From Halomonas sp. (GTDB lineage Bacteria; Pseudomonadota; Gammaproteobacteria; Pseudomonadales; Halomonadaceae), in the NCBI GenBank assembly GCA_003560175.1, contig PWIZ01000090.1, positions 1 through 15,228 on the forward strand: a stretch of DNA of 15,228 nt, read 5' to 3'. Shown here in pieces: positions 7,969 to 15,227 of this stretch (the first letter of the stretch is position 1; each line of letters starts with the position of its first letter). Below the pieces are notes generated by a model. The model ran no database searches. It was not told the DNA's origin and saw only the letters and a list, made by a program, of their open reading frames with translations. Both the position numbers and the translations under genes were made by a program.

Positions 7969-8011
7969 CGCCGGCCCGCCCCTGAGGGGGGGTAAGGGGT
8001 CAGGCCGCGTC
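7967..8011. terminator. Imperfect GC-rich inverted repeat between convergent hydrolase and dusA genes
   Basis: GACGC-C-GGCC (7967-7976) can pair with GGCCGCGTC (8003-8011) with one bulged base. A small CCCC-TGA-GGGG hairpin lies inside the loop. The structure spans both stop codons and has no U-tract. It is the weakest of the four convergent-junction structures here. Confidence 0.3.
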
Positions 8012-8995
8012 GGCGGCTTCGCGCTCGGGAACCAGGCTCAAGGCATCGTCGAAGACGCGCAGGCAGGCGCCGTCCAGATGGCCGTTCTCGGAGAGGTGGC
8101 GGCGAAAGCGACGCCCCCCAGGCTGGCCTTGGAACAGACCCAGCAGGTGGCGGGTGATATGGTTGAGTTTGGCGCCTTGCTCGAGGCGCCGGGCGATATA
8201 GGGGCGAAAGGCCCTTGCCGCCGCGTGACGGCTGGTCGTCGGCCCCGGCTCGCCGTAGAAGGCCGCATCCACCCCGGCCAGCAGCCAGGGATTCTGGTAG
8301 GCCTCGCGCCCCACCATCACGCTGTCCACATGTTCGAGCTGAGCGCGGCCTTCATCGAGGGTCTTGATGCCGCCGTTGATGCCGATATGGAGCTCCGGGT
8401 GACTCGCTTTGAGGCGGTGCACCCGGGGGTAGTTCAGCGGCGGGATATCGCGATTCTCCTTGGGGGAGAGGCCCTGGAGCCAGGCCTTGCGGGCGTGCAC
8501 AATGAAGGTGTCGCAGCCGGCGTCGGCCACGGTGGCGATGAAACGCTCGAGGTCGGCATCCTCGTCCTGGTCATCGATGCCGATGCGGCACTTCACGGTG
8601 ACCGGGATGGAGACCGCATCGCGCATGGCGCGCACTGCGGAGGCGACCTTCTCCGGATGGCCCATCAGGCAGGCGCCGATGAGGTTGTTCTGCACCCGGT
8701 CGCTGGGGCAGCCGACGTTCAGGTTGACCTCGTCATGGCCCCAGGCCTCGGCGATGGCCGCGCACTCGGCCAGCTCGCCTGGATCGCTGCCGCCCAGCTG
8801 CAAGGCCAGCGGGTGTTCCACCTCGTCGAAGCCCAGGAAGCGCTCCCGAGGACTACCGTGCAGGATGGCGCCGGTGGTGACCATCTCGGTATAGAGCAAC
8901 GCACGGTGCGTCAGGGTGCGGGCGAACGCGCGGTAGTCGCGGGTCGTCCAATCCATCATGGGGGCCACGGAAAACGTACGGTCGAGCTGGGGCAT
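8000..8995 (-). CDS. dusA: tRNA-dihydrouridine(20/20a) synthase DusA
   Basis: This FMN- and NADPH-dependent enzyme reduces uridine 20/20a in the D-loop of tRNA. At 331 residues it has the normal DusA length. Family signatures run in order: SVAPMMDWTTRDYR near the N-terminus (FMN site), NLNVGCPSDRVQ with catalytic Cys96, VTVKCRIGIDDQD, FIVHARKAWLQGLSPKENRD, INGGIKTLDE and MVGREAYQNP. HARKAWL.GLSPKEN separates DusA from DusB and DusC. The segment after the catalytic Cys reads NNLIGACLM where E. coli has NGMFGACLM, a mild variation. The start at 8995 is the natural one by homology, although no strong ribosome site precedes it. The gene is monocistronic and converges with the AstE-like gene. The long open frame opposite it is not coding. 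Confidence 0.97.
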   Translation of the reverse strand: MPQLDRTFSVAPMMDWTTRDYRAFARTLTHRALLYTEMVTTGAILHGSPRERFLGFDEVEHPLALQLGGSDPGELAECAAIAEAWGHDEVNLNVGCPSDRVQNNLIGACLMGHPEKVASAVRAMRDAVSIPVTVKCRIGIDDQDEDADLERFIATVADAGCDTFIVHARKAWLQGLSPKENRDIPPLNYPRVHRLKASHPELHIGINGGIKTLDEGRAQLEHVDSVMVGREAYQNPWLLAGVDAAFYGEPGPTTSRHAAARAFRPYIARRLEQGAKLNHITRHLLGLFQGQPGGRRFRRHLSENGHLDGACLRVFDDALSLVPEREAADAA

Positions 8996-9162
8996 CGGGC
9001 ATCACGGGGTTGTTCGGGGAGGGCGTTTATTCTATCAGCCCCCGTCACGGGTTGCCCATGCCGCCGCCGTGCGCTCCTGGCGAAGGTGATCGGGTCCAGT
9101 TCCTGGAGCCGGATGGTCACCACCAGCGCTAACCCTGAAACATCCCCTTCAAGGAGACGACT

Positions 9163-9402
9163 ATGCCTCACGACCTCACCGACCACCAGCTGGAGCTGCT
9201 GTCCCGCGTGCTGCAGCATGGCGGGGTGCTCTCCTCGCCCTTCGGTCACTCCGACGAGGATACCCTGCTGCCGGCGCTGCTCGAGGAAATCACGGTCCTG
9301 GAGAAGATGGGGCTGATCACCGTGACCCCCCATGCCGGCTCGGGCCGGGGCGAGACCCTGACGCTGACCGAAGAGGGTTATGCGGCCCTCGACATGACCT
9401 GA
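9163..9402 (+). CDS. Small conserved-looking protein of unknown function (79 aa)
   Basis: This 79-residue acidic soluble protein starts at ATG 9163, six bases after a strong AAGGAG (9151-9156). That site is the main evidence that it is a real gene. It has no signal peptide or membrane segment. The second half (LLEEITVLEKMGLITVTPH, then GETLTLTEEGYAAL) resembles the last helix and wing of a small winged-helix domain, where 'LT.EG' endings are common. The first half is too short for a confident full domain. It stands alone between dusA (divergent) and the TauE/SafE permease (convergent). I do not recognise a family. A nucleic-acid-binding role is only a guess from the wing-like end. Confidence 0.75.
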   Translation: MPHDLTDHQLELLSRVLQHGGVLSSPFGHSDEDTLLPALLEEITVLEKMGLITVTPHAGSGRGETLTLTEEGYAALDMT

Positions 9403-9427
9403 CGGACAGCCTCTGGCGAGGGATATC

Positions 9428-9455
9428 GAGAGCCGGCATGGATCGGCCGGGTCTC
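9428..9455. terminator. Hairpin between convergent small ORF and permease gene
   Basis: GAGA-G-CCGGC pairs with GCCGG-G-TCTC around an 8-base loop, giving a 10-pair stem with one internal mismatch. The right arm overlaps the stop codon of the minus-strand permease gene. No U-tract follows on either strand. Confidence 0.45.
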
Positions 9456-10269
9456 AGGCGGTGAACACCGTGTAGAGCATCTGCAGCGCCAGGGCCATCA
9501 GCATGAACGCGAACACCCGCTTGAGGATCCCCACCGGCAGGCGGTGCGCGAGCCTGGCGCCGATGGGCGCGGTGAGGATGCTGAACGGGGCCATGATCAG
9601 CAGGGCGGGCAGGTAGACATAGCCCCAGGCGGCATCCGGCAGTCCAGCAGTCCCCCAGCCGTTGATGAGGTAGCCGATCGCCCCGGCCAGGGCGATCGGC
9701 AGCCCCACCGCGGCAGAGGTGCCGATGGCATGAGGCAGACGGATGTTGCACCAGGTCAGGAAGGGCACGGTGAGCGAGCCGCCGCCGATGGCCACCAGCG
9801 CGGAGATGCCGCCGATGCCGAGCCCCGCACCGGACAGGCCGAGCGGGCCCGGCAGGGTGCGGGTCGGCTTGGGCTTCAGGTTGGCGAGCATCTGCAGCGA
9901 CATTAATACCATGAAGGCGGCGAAGAACACCGCTAGGCCGAGGGTGGGTATCAGGGCGGCGATGAAGGTCGCCAGGAAGGTGCCGGTGAGGATGGCGGGA
10001 GTGATATGGCGCACGATGTTCCAGCGCACCGCGCCATGCCGATGGTGCGACCAGAGACTGGCCGAGGCGGACGGCACGATGGCCGCCATGGCGGTGCCCA
10101 GCGCCAGATGGGCGATATGCTCGTGAGGGACACCCTGGATCACGAACAGCGCGGTGAGGATCGGGACCATGATGCCGCCGCCGCCAATGCCGAGCATTCC
10201 GGCCATCAGTCCGACGAAGCCTCCCAGCGCCAGGTAGGCCAACCACCAGATGGGATCCAATGCCCTCAC
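9454..10269 (-). CDS. TauE/SafE-family membrane permease (probable anion or sulfite exporter)
   Basis: This 271-residue integral membrane protein has about eight hydrophobic segments, matching the TauE/SafE (DUF81) family. It shows the family's internal duplication. GMLGIGGGGIMVPIL at about residues 24-38 in the first half is mirrored by GISALVAIGGGSLTVPFL at about 157-174 in the second. Characterised members export sulfite, sulfoacetate or related organosulfur anions, but many have unknown substrates, so only the family is assigned. The start is GTG at 10269, supported by GAGG (10275-10278) five bases upstream; no earlier in-frame ATG fits. It is monocistronic, with no sulfur-metabolism genes next to it to suggest the substrate. 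Confidence 0.92.
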   Translation of the reverse strand: MRALDPIWWLAYLALGGFVGLMAGMLGIGGGGIMVPILTALFVIQGVPHEHIAHLALGTAMAAIVPSASASLWSHHRHGAVRWNIVRHITPAILTGTFLATFIAALIPTLGLAVFFAAFMVLMSLQMLANLKPKPTRTLPGPLGLSGAGLGIGGISALVAIGGGSLTVPFLTWCNIRLPHAIGTSAAVGLPIALAGAIGYLINGWGTAGLPDAAWGYVYLPALLIMAPFSILTAPIGARLAHRLPVGILKRVFAFMLMALALQMLYTVFTA

Positions 10270-10290
10270 TCCTTCCTCGAGTTAGTGTGA

Positions 10291-10319
10291 TGCCTGAAAT
10301 AACGCACTGGACTCAGGCA
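10291..10319. repeat. Inverted repeat in the tauE-dksA-like intergenic region
   Basis: TGCCTGA and TCAGGCA are separated by 15 bases, 22 bases upstream of the permease GTG. It could be a protein-binding dyad for the permease promoter or chance. The rest of the 235-base gap holds one further dyad (10390-10406) and a promoter-like element. Confidence 0.3.
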
Positions 10320-10389
10320 CTAGGGGCCGCAGTGTAGAGGAAAATGCTGTGTGGTGGTCACCCCTCCCTGCGGCCTGCCCCGGCTGCAA

Positions 10390-10406
10390 AGGTCAAGGCT
10401 TGACCT
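10390..10406. promoter_or_regulatory. 17-bp palindrome upstream of the dksA-like promoter
   Basis: AGGTCAAGGCTTGACCT is a perfect 8-bp inverted repeat around one central base. If the -10 at 10437-10442 is right, this dyad is centred near -50, a position suited to an activator. The binding protein is unknown. Confidence 0.45.
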
Positions 10407-10433
10407 GCATCGGGGTCGGCCAGAGCGGCAATG

Positions 10434-10442
10434 TGCTATGAA
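10434..10442 (+). promoter_or_regulatory. Candidate extended -10 promoter for the DksA-like gene
   Basis: TGCTATGAA fits an extended -10 (TG-N-TATGAA). No good -35 stands 17 bases upstream, which is tolerated by extended -10 promoters or by activator-dependent ones. The leader to the ATG would be about 55 bases. Confidence 0.45.
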
Positions 10443-10504
10443 GTAGGGCAGGGCAGCGCCGCCAGGGCGCTGCAGCCCATGCCACGACGACAGGAGACGG
10501 CATC

Positions 10505-10828
10505 ATGGCGGACCGGAAAGGAGAGCTGCAGGGGTTGCGCGACGATCTGATCGAACGGATCGAGCGATACAGGGCTCACAAGGAGCAGCGCGGGGGGGCT
10601 CTGGACAAGGACATGGAGGAGCAGGCCATCGAGTTGCAGAACGACGAGGTCGTCGACGCTCTGGAAAGAGAGGCCGAGGAGGAGCTGCGCCAGGTGATGC
10701 ACGCCTTAGTGCGTATCGATACCGGCGAGGGTGACGTCTGCGAGGCCTGTGAGGAGCCGATCGCGCCTGAGCGTCTCGACGCCGTGCCCTTCACCTCGCT
10801 TTGCCGACAGTGCGCCGAGCTACGTTGA
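10505..10828 (+). CDS. Short DksA/TraR-family zinc-finger protein
   Basis: This 107-residue protein joins an N-terminal helical hairpin (about residues 5-70) to a C4 zinc finger with Cys79-x2-Cys82-x17-Cys100-x2-Cys103. DksA/TraR proteins bind the secondary channel of RNA polymerase and modulate promoter choice, often with ppGpp. DksA itself is about 150 residues, so this is a short TraR/YbiI-type paralogue and not the housekeeping DksA. Acidic residues Asp34 and Asp36 (LDKDMEEQA) might correspond to the functional acidic tip of DksA; I cannot confirm this. RBS AGGAG at 10492-10496 lies 8 bases before the ATG. The lipoprotein gene follows 71 bases downstream on the same strand and may be cotranscribed. 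Confidence 0.93.
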   Translation: MADRKGELQGLRDDLIERIERYRAHKEQRGGALDKDMEEQAIELQNDEVVDALEREAEEELRQVMHALVRIDTGEGDVCEACEEPIAPERLDAVPFTSLCRQCAELR

Positions 10829-10888
10829 GTACTAGAGAGGACGGGCAGCCTGGGGCGGTGATAGCCTTGACCAACGAATCAGCGCTTC

Positions 10889-10893
10889 GGAGG
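10889..10893 (+). promoter_or_regulatory. Ribosome binding site deciding the lipoprotein start
   Basis: GGAGG lies 6 bases before ATG 10900. The frame is open further upstream to 10801, overlapping the DksA-like gene, but only the start at 10900 puts a lipoprotein signal peptide at the N-terminus. Confidence 0.8.
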
Positions 10894-10899
10894 TCATGC

Positions 10900-11481
10900 A
10901 TGAACGTGTGGTATCGATGGTGCGGCCTCGGCGTGATGCTGGTGCTGTTGGCGGGCTGCGGTGGGAACGGTAACGAGAACGGAGAGGCGTTGGACGAGCC
11001 AGAGCAGGTTGTCCAGCCATCTCCCCCTTCTGAACCCGAGCCCGCGGTGGATCCCTTCGACGAGCCGGTAGCGATCGAATTTACGGTCAGCCTCGGCAAT
11101 GACCGGCGCCTGCTGGTGGAAGGGGAGAGCAACCTGCCGGATAACACCCGCCTGCAGGTGGTGGTTCAGCGAGAACTGAGCGGAGTCCGTTGGCAGGAGC
11201 GTACGACGCTGACGGGAGGCCGCTTCCAGGCCGGTCCCTTCGGTTCGGGCAGTGGTCTCCCTGACGGGGGCTATTCCATCACCGTGAACCTCTCCGAGGC
11301 CACCGTGCAGCCCACGGAAGTTCGCGCACGGATCGGCGAGCGGGGCGAGCACCTGAGCGGTCCGCTGGTGAGCACCTCGCGTCACGGTTTGGGACAGGTT
11401 GCGAGCGCCTCGCGGCGTTTCCTGATTGGCAGTGAACCGCGCCGCACCCATGATAACGTCGAGGCATTGCGGATCGAATAG
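10900..11481 (+). CDS. Putative lipoprotein of unknown function
   Basis: This 193-residue predicted lipoprotein has signal peptide MNVWYRWCGLGVMLVLLAGC with lipobox LLAGC and acylated Cys20. A Gly/Asn-rich, then acidic and proline-rich linker (about residues 21-58) follows. It leads to a beta-rich domain (about 60-150) with alternating segments such as IEFTVSLGNDRRLLVEGESN and LPDGGYSITVNLSEA, which looks like an immunoglobulin-like or carboxypeptidase-regulatory-like fold. The tail after about 155 is basic. I recognise no named family. A cell-envelope location is well supported by the signal; the role is unknown. It follows the DksA-like gene by 71 bases and converges with the XRE gene. Confidence 0.85.
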   Translation: MNVWYRWCGLGVMLVLLAGCGGNGNENGEALDEPEQVVQPSPPSEPEPAVDPFDEPVAIEFTVSLGNDRRLLVEGESNLPDNTRLQVVVQRELSGVRWQERTTLTGGRFQAGPFGSGSGLPDGGYSITVNLSEATVQPTEVRARIGERGEHLSGPLVSTSRHGLGQVASASRRFLIGSEPRRTHDNVEALRIE

Positions 11482-11512
11482 CCCTGGGGGCGAAAGCGCC
11501 TGGGATCAAGTG

Positions 11513-11533
11513 GCGCGGGCGGGGTGCCCGCGC
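11513..11533. terminator. GC-rich hairpin between convergent lipoprotein and XRE genes
   Basis: GCGCGGGC and GCCCGCGC form a perfect 8-bp stem with loop GGGGT, five bases from the stop codon of the minus-strand XRE gene. A smaller GGCG-AAAG-CGCC hairpin (11489-11500) lies just before it. Neither has a U-tract. Confidence 0.45.
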
Positions 11534-11537
11534 TGCC

Positions 11538-12137
11538 TCAGAGCGGCGAGGCCTGCCAGCGAGCCAGCAACTTGCCCAGCAACCGGGTGTCGGGGGCAGC
11601 CGGGTAGGAAGAGGTGTCATCCTGGCCGCTGAACTGAAGATTGCCATCCTCGCCCAGGGTGACGCGAAGAATGCAGTGACGCCCCGCGTGCTCTACCAGA
11701 TAGAGCCCGGCTTGTTGAAAGAGCTCGGTTGGGGCTACGGCAATCAGGTCACCCTCAGTCAGGAATTCGAAGGCGTCGCCGGGCGCCGGGGTCAGCAGGT
11801 AGCACTCCTTGTGCCACCTTTGACCTTGGGGGATGGATAGCAGCTCCGCCGGCATTTCGATGCATCCGGCGGTGGGGGTATGCCAGGGCGCAGGGGGGCG
11901 ATGGCTCAGCGTGAGAGGCGCGGGCCGGTGGGCCTTGTCGCCCTCGAGCAGCCTCGACAGTGGGCAACCCAGCGCCAGGGCCAGGGCCACCAGCCGCTCA
12001 TGGCCGATCTGGCGAATAGCACCGGACTCCCAGTAGGAGATGGTCACATCGGAGACGCCAACCTGACGGGCCAGGGCTGCCTTGTTGAGGTTAGCCTCCA
12101 GCCGGAGTTCCTTGATGCGCGGACCTAGTGAATCCAT
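11538..12137 (-). CDS. XRE-family regulator with degenerate S24/LexA-like C-terminal domain
   Basis: This 199-residue regulator has an N-terminal helix-turn-helix of the Cro/C1 type at about residues 5-62 (IKELRLEANLNKAALARQVG, VTISYWESGAIRQIG). The C-terminal ~90 residues follow the layout of the S24 peptidase domain of phage C2/LexA repressors: GD-x-x-E-x(3)-EGDLIAV, then a 'GLYLVEH' strand and LLGKLLARW at the end. The self-cleavage serine (usual GDSM) is Ala122 (GDAF). The catalytic lysine (usual VKR) appears to be Leu157 (ILR). It should therefore not autocleave and would respond to another signal or be constitutive. AGGA 7 bases before the ATG supports the start. It is not surrounded by phage genes, so it is a chromosomal regulator or a phage-derived relic. 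Confidence 0.9.
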   Translation of the reverse strand: MDSLGPRIKELRLEANLNKAALARQVGVSDVTISYWESGAIRQIGHERLVALALALGCPLSRLLEGDKAHRPAPLTLSHRPPAPWHTPTAGCIEMPAELLSIPQGQRWHKECYLLTPAPGDAFEFLTEGDLIAVAPTELFQQAGLYLVEHAGRHCILRVTLGEDGNLQFSGQDDTSSYPAAPDTRLLGKLLARWQASPL

Positions 12138-12233
12138 CTCATCATCCTGTTTTGTATGCGTTGTGTTATCTGAATGTTATAAAAAAGTCGGGAAAGATCA
12201 TCCGGGATACTTTGCGGCTGTGCAATGTCATGC

Positions 12234-12245
12234 ATCAACGTTGAT
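12234..12245. promoter_or_regulatory. 12-bp palindrome upstream of the XRE gene
   Basis: ATCAACGTTGAT is a perfect palindrome in the 124-base, relatively AT-rich gap between the SDR stop and the XRE start (both minus strand). It could be an operator for the XRE protein or part of the SDR mRNA 3' end. No good promoter hexamer pair could be fixed in this gap. Confidence 0.35.
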
Positions 12246-12261
12246 TAACCGCTTATGCCGA

Positions 12262-13005
12262 TCACCAGGCCACGGGGTCGCCGGCCCAGTCGTGGAAGCT
12301 GGCACCTTCTCCGGGGCGGCACTGCTCTAGCACCTTCAACAGTTGCTCCGCCACGAAGGACGGAGTGAACAGCTTGCCCTCGGGCACACGAGCCTGAAAG
12401 GGGCGAGAGAGTTCCGTATCCGTGGTGCCCGGATGCAGGCAGGCCACGGCGAGATTCGGGTTGAGCCGGCGCAGCTCCACGGCGGCGGTTCTCATCAGCA
12501 TGTTGTGGGCCGCCTTGCTGGCGCGATAGGCGTACCAGCCTCCCAGGCGGTTGTCCTCGATGGACCCCACCCGGGCCGAGAGGCTGGCGACCAGCGCCGG
12601 GTGCTGGCCCTTGAGACTGGGCTGCAGCGCCTGGAGCAACATGGCGGGCGTCGTGGCGTTGACATGGAACAGTCGCGCCAGGGCCTCTGCATCCAGATCG
12701 TCGAGGCGCTTCTCGGGGTGAATGTCGAGCGCCTCGTCATGGAGCATGCCGATGGTGTTGAAGGTCAGGTGAAGTGTCGTGCCGCCGAGGTGCGAAATCA
12801 GTGTTCCGCGGCCTTCGGGGGTGGTCAGGTCGGCGTTCAGCGCCTCGAAGCGCGCATCGTCCGCACGAGGGCTCGGCTGCCGGCTGACGCCGATCACCCG
12901 CCCCGGCCTGGGGCTGGCCAGTAGCGTATCCACCACCGCGCGGCCGATGCCGCCACCGGCGCCGGTCACCAGCGTGGTAAAGCCCTCGGGAAGTTGCGCA
13001 AGCAT
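12262..13005 (-). CDS. Short-chain dehydrogenase/reductase (SDR), C-factor-like
   Basis: This 247-residue NAD(P)-dependent oxidoreductase has the classical SDR layout. The Rossmann nucleotide motif TGAGGGIG starts about residue 14. FNTIG is in place of the usual NNAG, the catalytic Ser lies in SLSARVGSI, and the YxxxK pair lies in YRASK. PGTTDTELSRPF follows, the usual helix after the active site. The start chosen is ATG 13005, with GGAG six bases upstream and the Rossmann strand just after. The frame remains open upstream, but the extra residues are Arg-rich and non-homologous. FNTIG and the final region resemble the CsgA/C-factor-type SDR group. The substrate is unknown. It is divergent from gltX. 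Confidence 0.93.
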   Translation of the reverse strand: MLAQLPEGFTTLVTGAGGGIGRAVVDTLLASPRPGRVIGVSRQPSPRADDARFEALNADLTTPEGRGTLISHLGGTTLHLTFNTIGMLHDEALDIHPEKRLDDLDAEALARLFHVNATTPAMLLQALQPSLKGQHPALVASLSARVGSIEDNRLGGWYAYRASKAAHNMLMRTAAVELRRLNPNLAVACLHPGTTDTELSRPFQARVPEGKLFTPSFVAEQLLKVLEQCRPGEGASFHDWAGDPVAW

Positions 13006-13051
13006 GGTGCTCTCCAGATTGGTCGGGTCGAGTAGCCAGACATTGACCGCG

Positions 13052-13063
13052 ATCCCGCGGGAT
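13052..13063. promoter_or_regulatory. 12-bp palindrome in the SDR-gltX divergent region
   Basis: ATCCCGCGGGAT is a perfect palindrome about 47 bases upstream of the SDR start and about 39 bases before the gltX -10. Its position would suit a shared operator, but nothing identifies the binding protein and a GC-rich palindrome can arise by chance. Confidence 0.25.
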
Positions 13064-13101
13064 GATTCCCCGCGACGGCTGCCTAGGCGGCGACAGGTGC
13101 G

Positions 13102-13107
13102 TATAAT
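13102..13107 (+). promoter_or_regulatory. gltX promoter -10 element
   Basis: A consensus TATAAT lies 42 bases before the gltX ATG. The -35 is weak (CTGCCT at 17 bases). The leader of about 35 bases carries only a poor ribosome site (CGGGA). Confidence 0.6.
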
Positions 13108-13149
13108 GCGCCCATCCATCCACCATCGGATCCGGGACACCGCAACGAC

Positions 13150-14628
<1,479 letters not shown>

Positions 14629-14673
14629 GAAGTAGAGGATATCGAGCGTAGCAGGAAATAGCCGTTTTCCTTG

Positions 14674-14702
14674 TTGACGAAGGCGAGGTTAATCAGTACT
14701 AT
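14674..14702 (+). promoter_or_regulatory. Sigma-70 promoter of the tRNA-Ala/tRNA-Glu operon
   Basis: TTGACG (14674-14679) and TACTAT (14697-14702) are separated by exactly 17 bases. Transcription would begin near 14709, about 14 bases before the first tRNA. It makes the tRNA pair independent of gltX transcription. Confidence 0.8.
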
Positions 14703-14722
14703 ACGACTCGTCTTCAGGGCGC

Positions 14723-14798
14723 GGGGCCTTAGCTCAGCTGGGAGAGCGCAACACTGGCAGTGTTGAGGTCAGCGGTTCGATCCCGCTAGGCTCCACCA
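14723..14798 (+). tRNA. tRNA-Ala (anticodon GGC)
   Basis: The 76-base cloverleaf has acceptor stem GGGGCCT/AGGCTCC with one G-U pair, D-arm TTAGCTCAGCTGGGAGAGC, anticodon stem CAACA/TGTTG with loop CTGGCAG, and T-arm GGTTCGATCC. Discriminator A and the 3' CCA are encoded. Anticodon GGC reads GCC/GCU alanine codons, fitting a GC-rich genome. Confidence 0.97.
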
Positions 14799-14818
14799 AC
14801 CCCTGGAATGACATCTGC

Positions 14819-14894
14819 GTCCCATTCGTCTAGTGGCCTAGGACACCGCCCTTTCACGGCGGTAACAGGGGTTCGAACCCCCTATGGGACGCCA
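14819..14894 (+). tRNA. tRNA-Glu (anticodon TTC)
   Basis: The 76-base cloverleaf has perfect acceptor stem GTCCCAT/ATGGGAC, anticodon stem CCGCC/GGCGG with loop CTTTCAC (anticodon TTC), T-arm GGGGTTCGAACCCC, discriminator G and encoded CCA. It lies 20 bases after tRNA-Ala in one transcript and is the substrate of the adjacent gltX product. Confidence 0.97.
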
Positions 14895-14903
14895 CTCTTC
14901 ATG

Positions 14904-14932
14904 AAAAGGGCACTCTTGCGAGTGCCCTTTTT
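14904..14932 (+). terminator. Intrinsic terminator of the tRNA operon
   Basis: AAAAGGGCACTC and GAGTGCCCTTTT form a perfect 12-bp stem with loop TTGC. The 3' arm ends in a run of five T. It starts nine bases after tRNA-Glu. This is the only canonical Rho-independent terminator in the window. Confidence 0.93.
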
Positions 14933-15204
14933 CATTGGCCGGCGCCAGCCGCCAGCGTTGATGCCTCCGTCTCACCACCTCTTCCAATGACCCTTTTTCA
15001 GGGTGAATTATGCTTGACTTGTCCACTAGGCGGGGTTCCGTCCGCATGTCTGTGCACAGCAGGCTCGCAATCGCCCGTGGCCACAGGCTTTTTCATAAAA
15101 ACGAATTAAATCAATGACTTGAATAAGGTCAAAAAATGATCAATCTAAGCCCAGGCCCCAGTTCATGGCGATTTGACGGCTTTATCGAGTGGTTGTGAAC
15201 AGGC

Positions 15205-15213
15205 TTATCCACA
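15205..15213 (+). promoter_or_regulatory. DnaA box (TTATCCACA)
   Basis: An exact consensus 9-mer bound by the replication initiator DnaA. It forms the left half of an inverted pair with the site at 15219-15227. Confidence 0.75.
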
Positions 15214-15218
15214 GAATG

Positions 15219-15227
15219 TGTGGACAA
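15219..15227 (-). promoter_or_regulatory. DnaA-box-like site, inverted (TTGTCCACA on minus strand)
   Basis: It has one mismatch to the consensus TTATCCACA and lies 5 bases from the perfect box in inverted orientation. A third, degenerate match (CTGTTCACA on the minus strand) is present just upstream, at about 15194-15202. Confidence 0.6.

Noticed and set aside
7877..9316. 479-codon open frame on the plus strand opposite dusA
   Set aside because: It lies antisense to a clear DusA with all signatures; such long antisense frames are common in GC-rich DNA. It has no ribosome site, and its composition is typical of a shadow.
9317..10246. 309-codon minus-strand frame overlapping the TauE/SafE gene
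   Set aside because: Alternate frame of the permease with Arg/Pro/His-rich translation. The permease frame has the hydrophobic segments and family motifs.
10801..10899. Longer start for the lipoprotein
   Set aside because: It would overlap the DksA-like gene and bury the lipoprotein signal peptide internally.
13006..13140. N-terminal extension of the SDR to 13140
   Set aside because: Arg-rich non-homologous residues. It would run through the gltX promoter, and ATG 13005 has a ribosome site and fits the Rossmann start.
14808..15047. Small open frames over tRNA-Glu and the right-edge region
   Set aside because: They cross a tRNA and an intrinsic terminator, and have no ribosome sites.
15050..15059. 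CTGTGCACAG palindrome at the right edge
   Set aside because: Partly resembles a DnaA-box end (TGCACA) but lacks the 5' half; too weak to call as a site.
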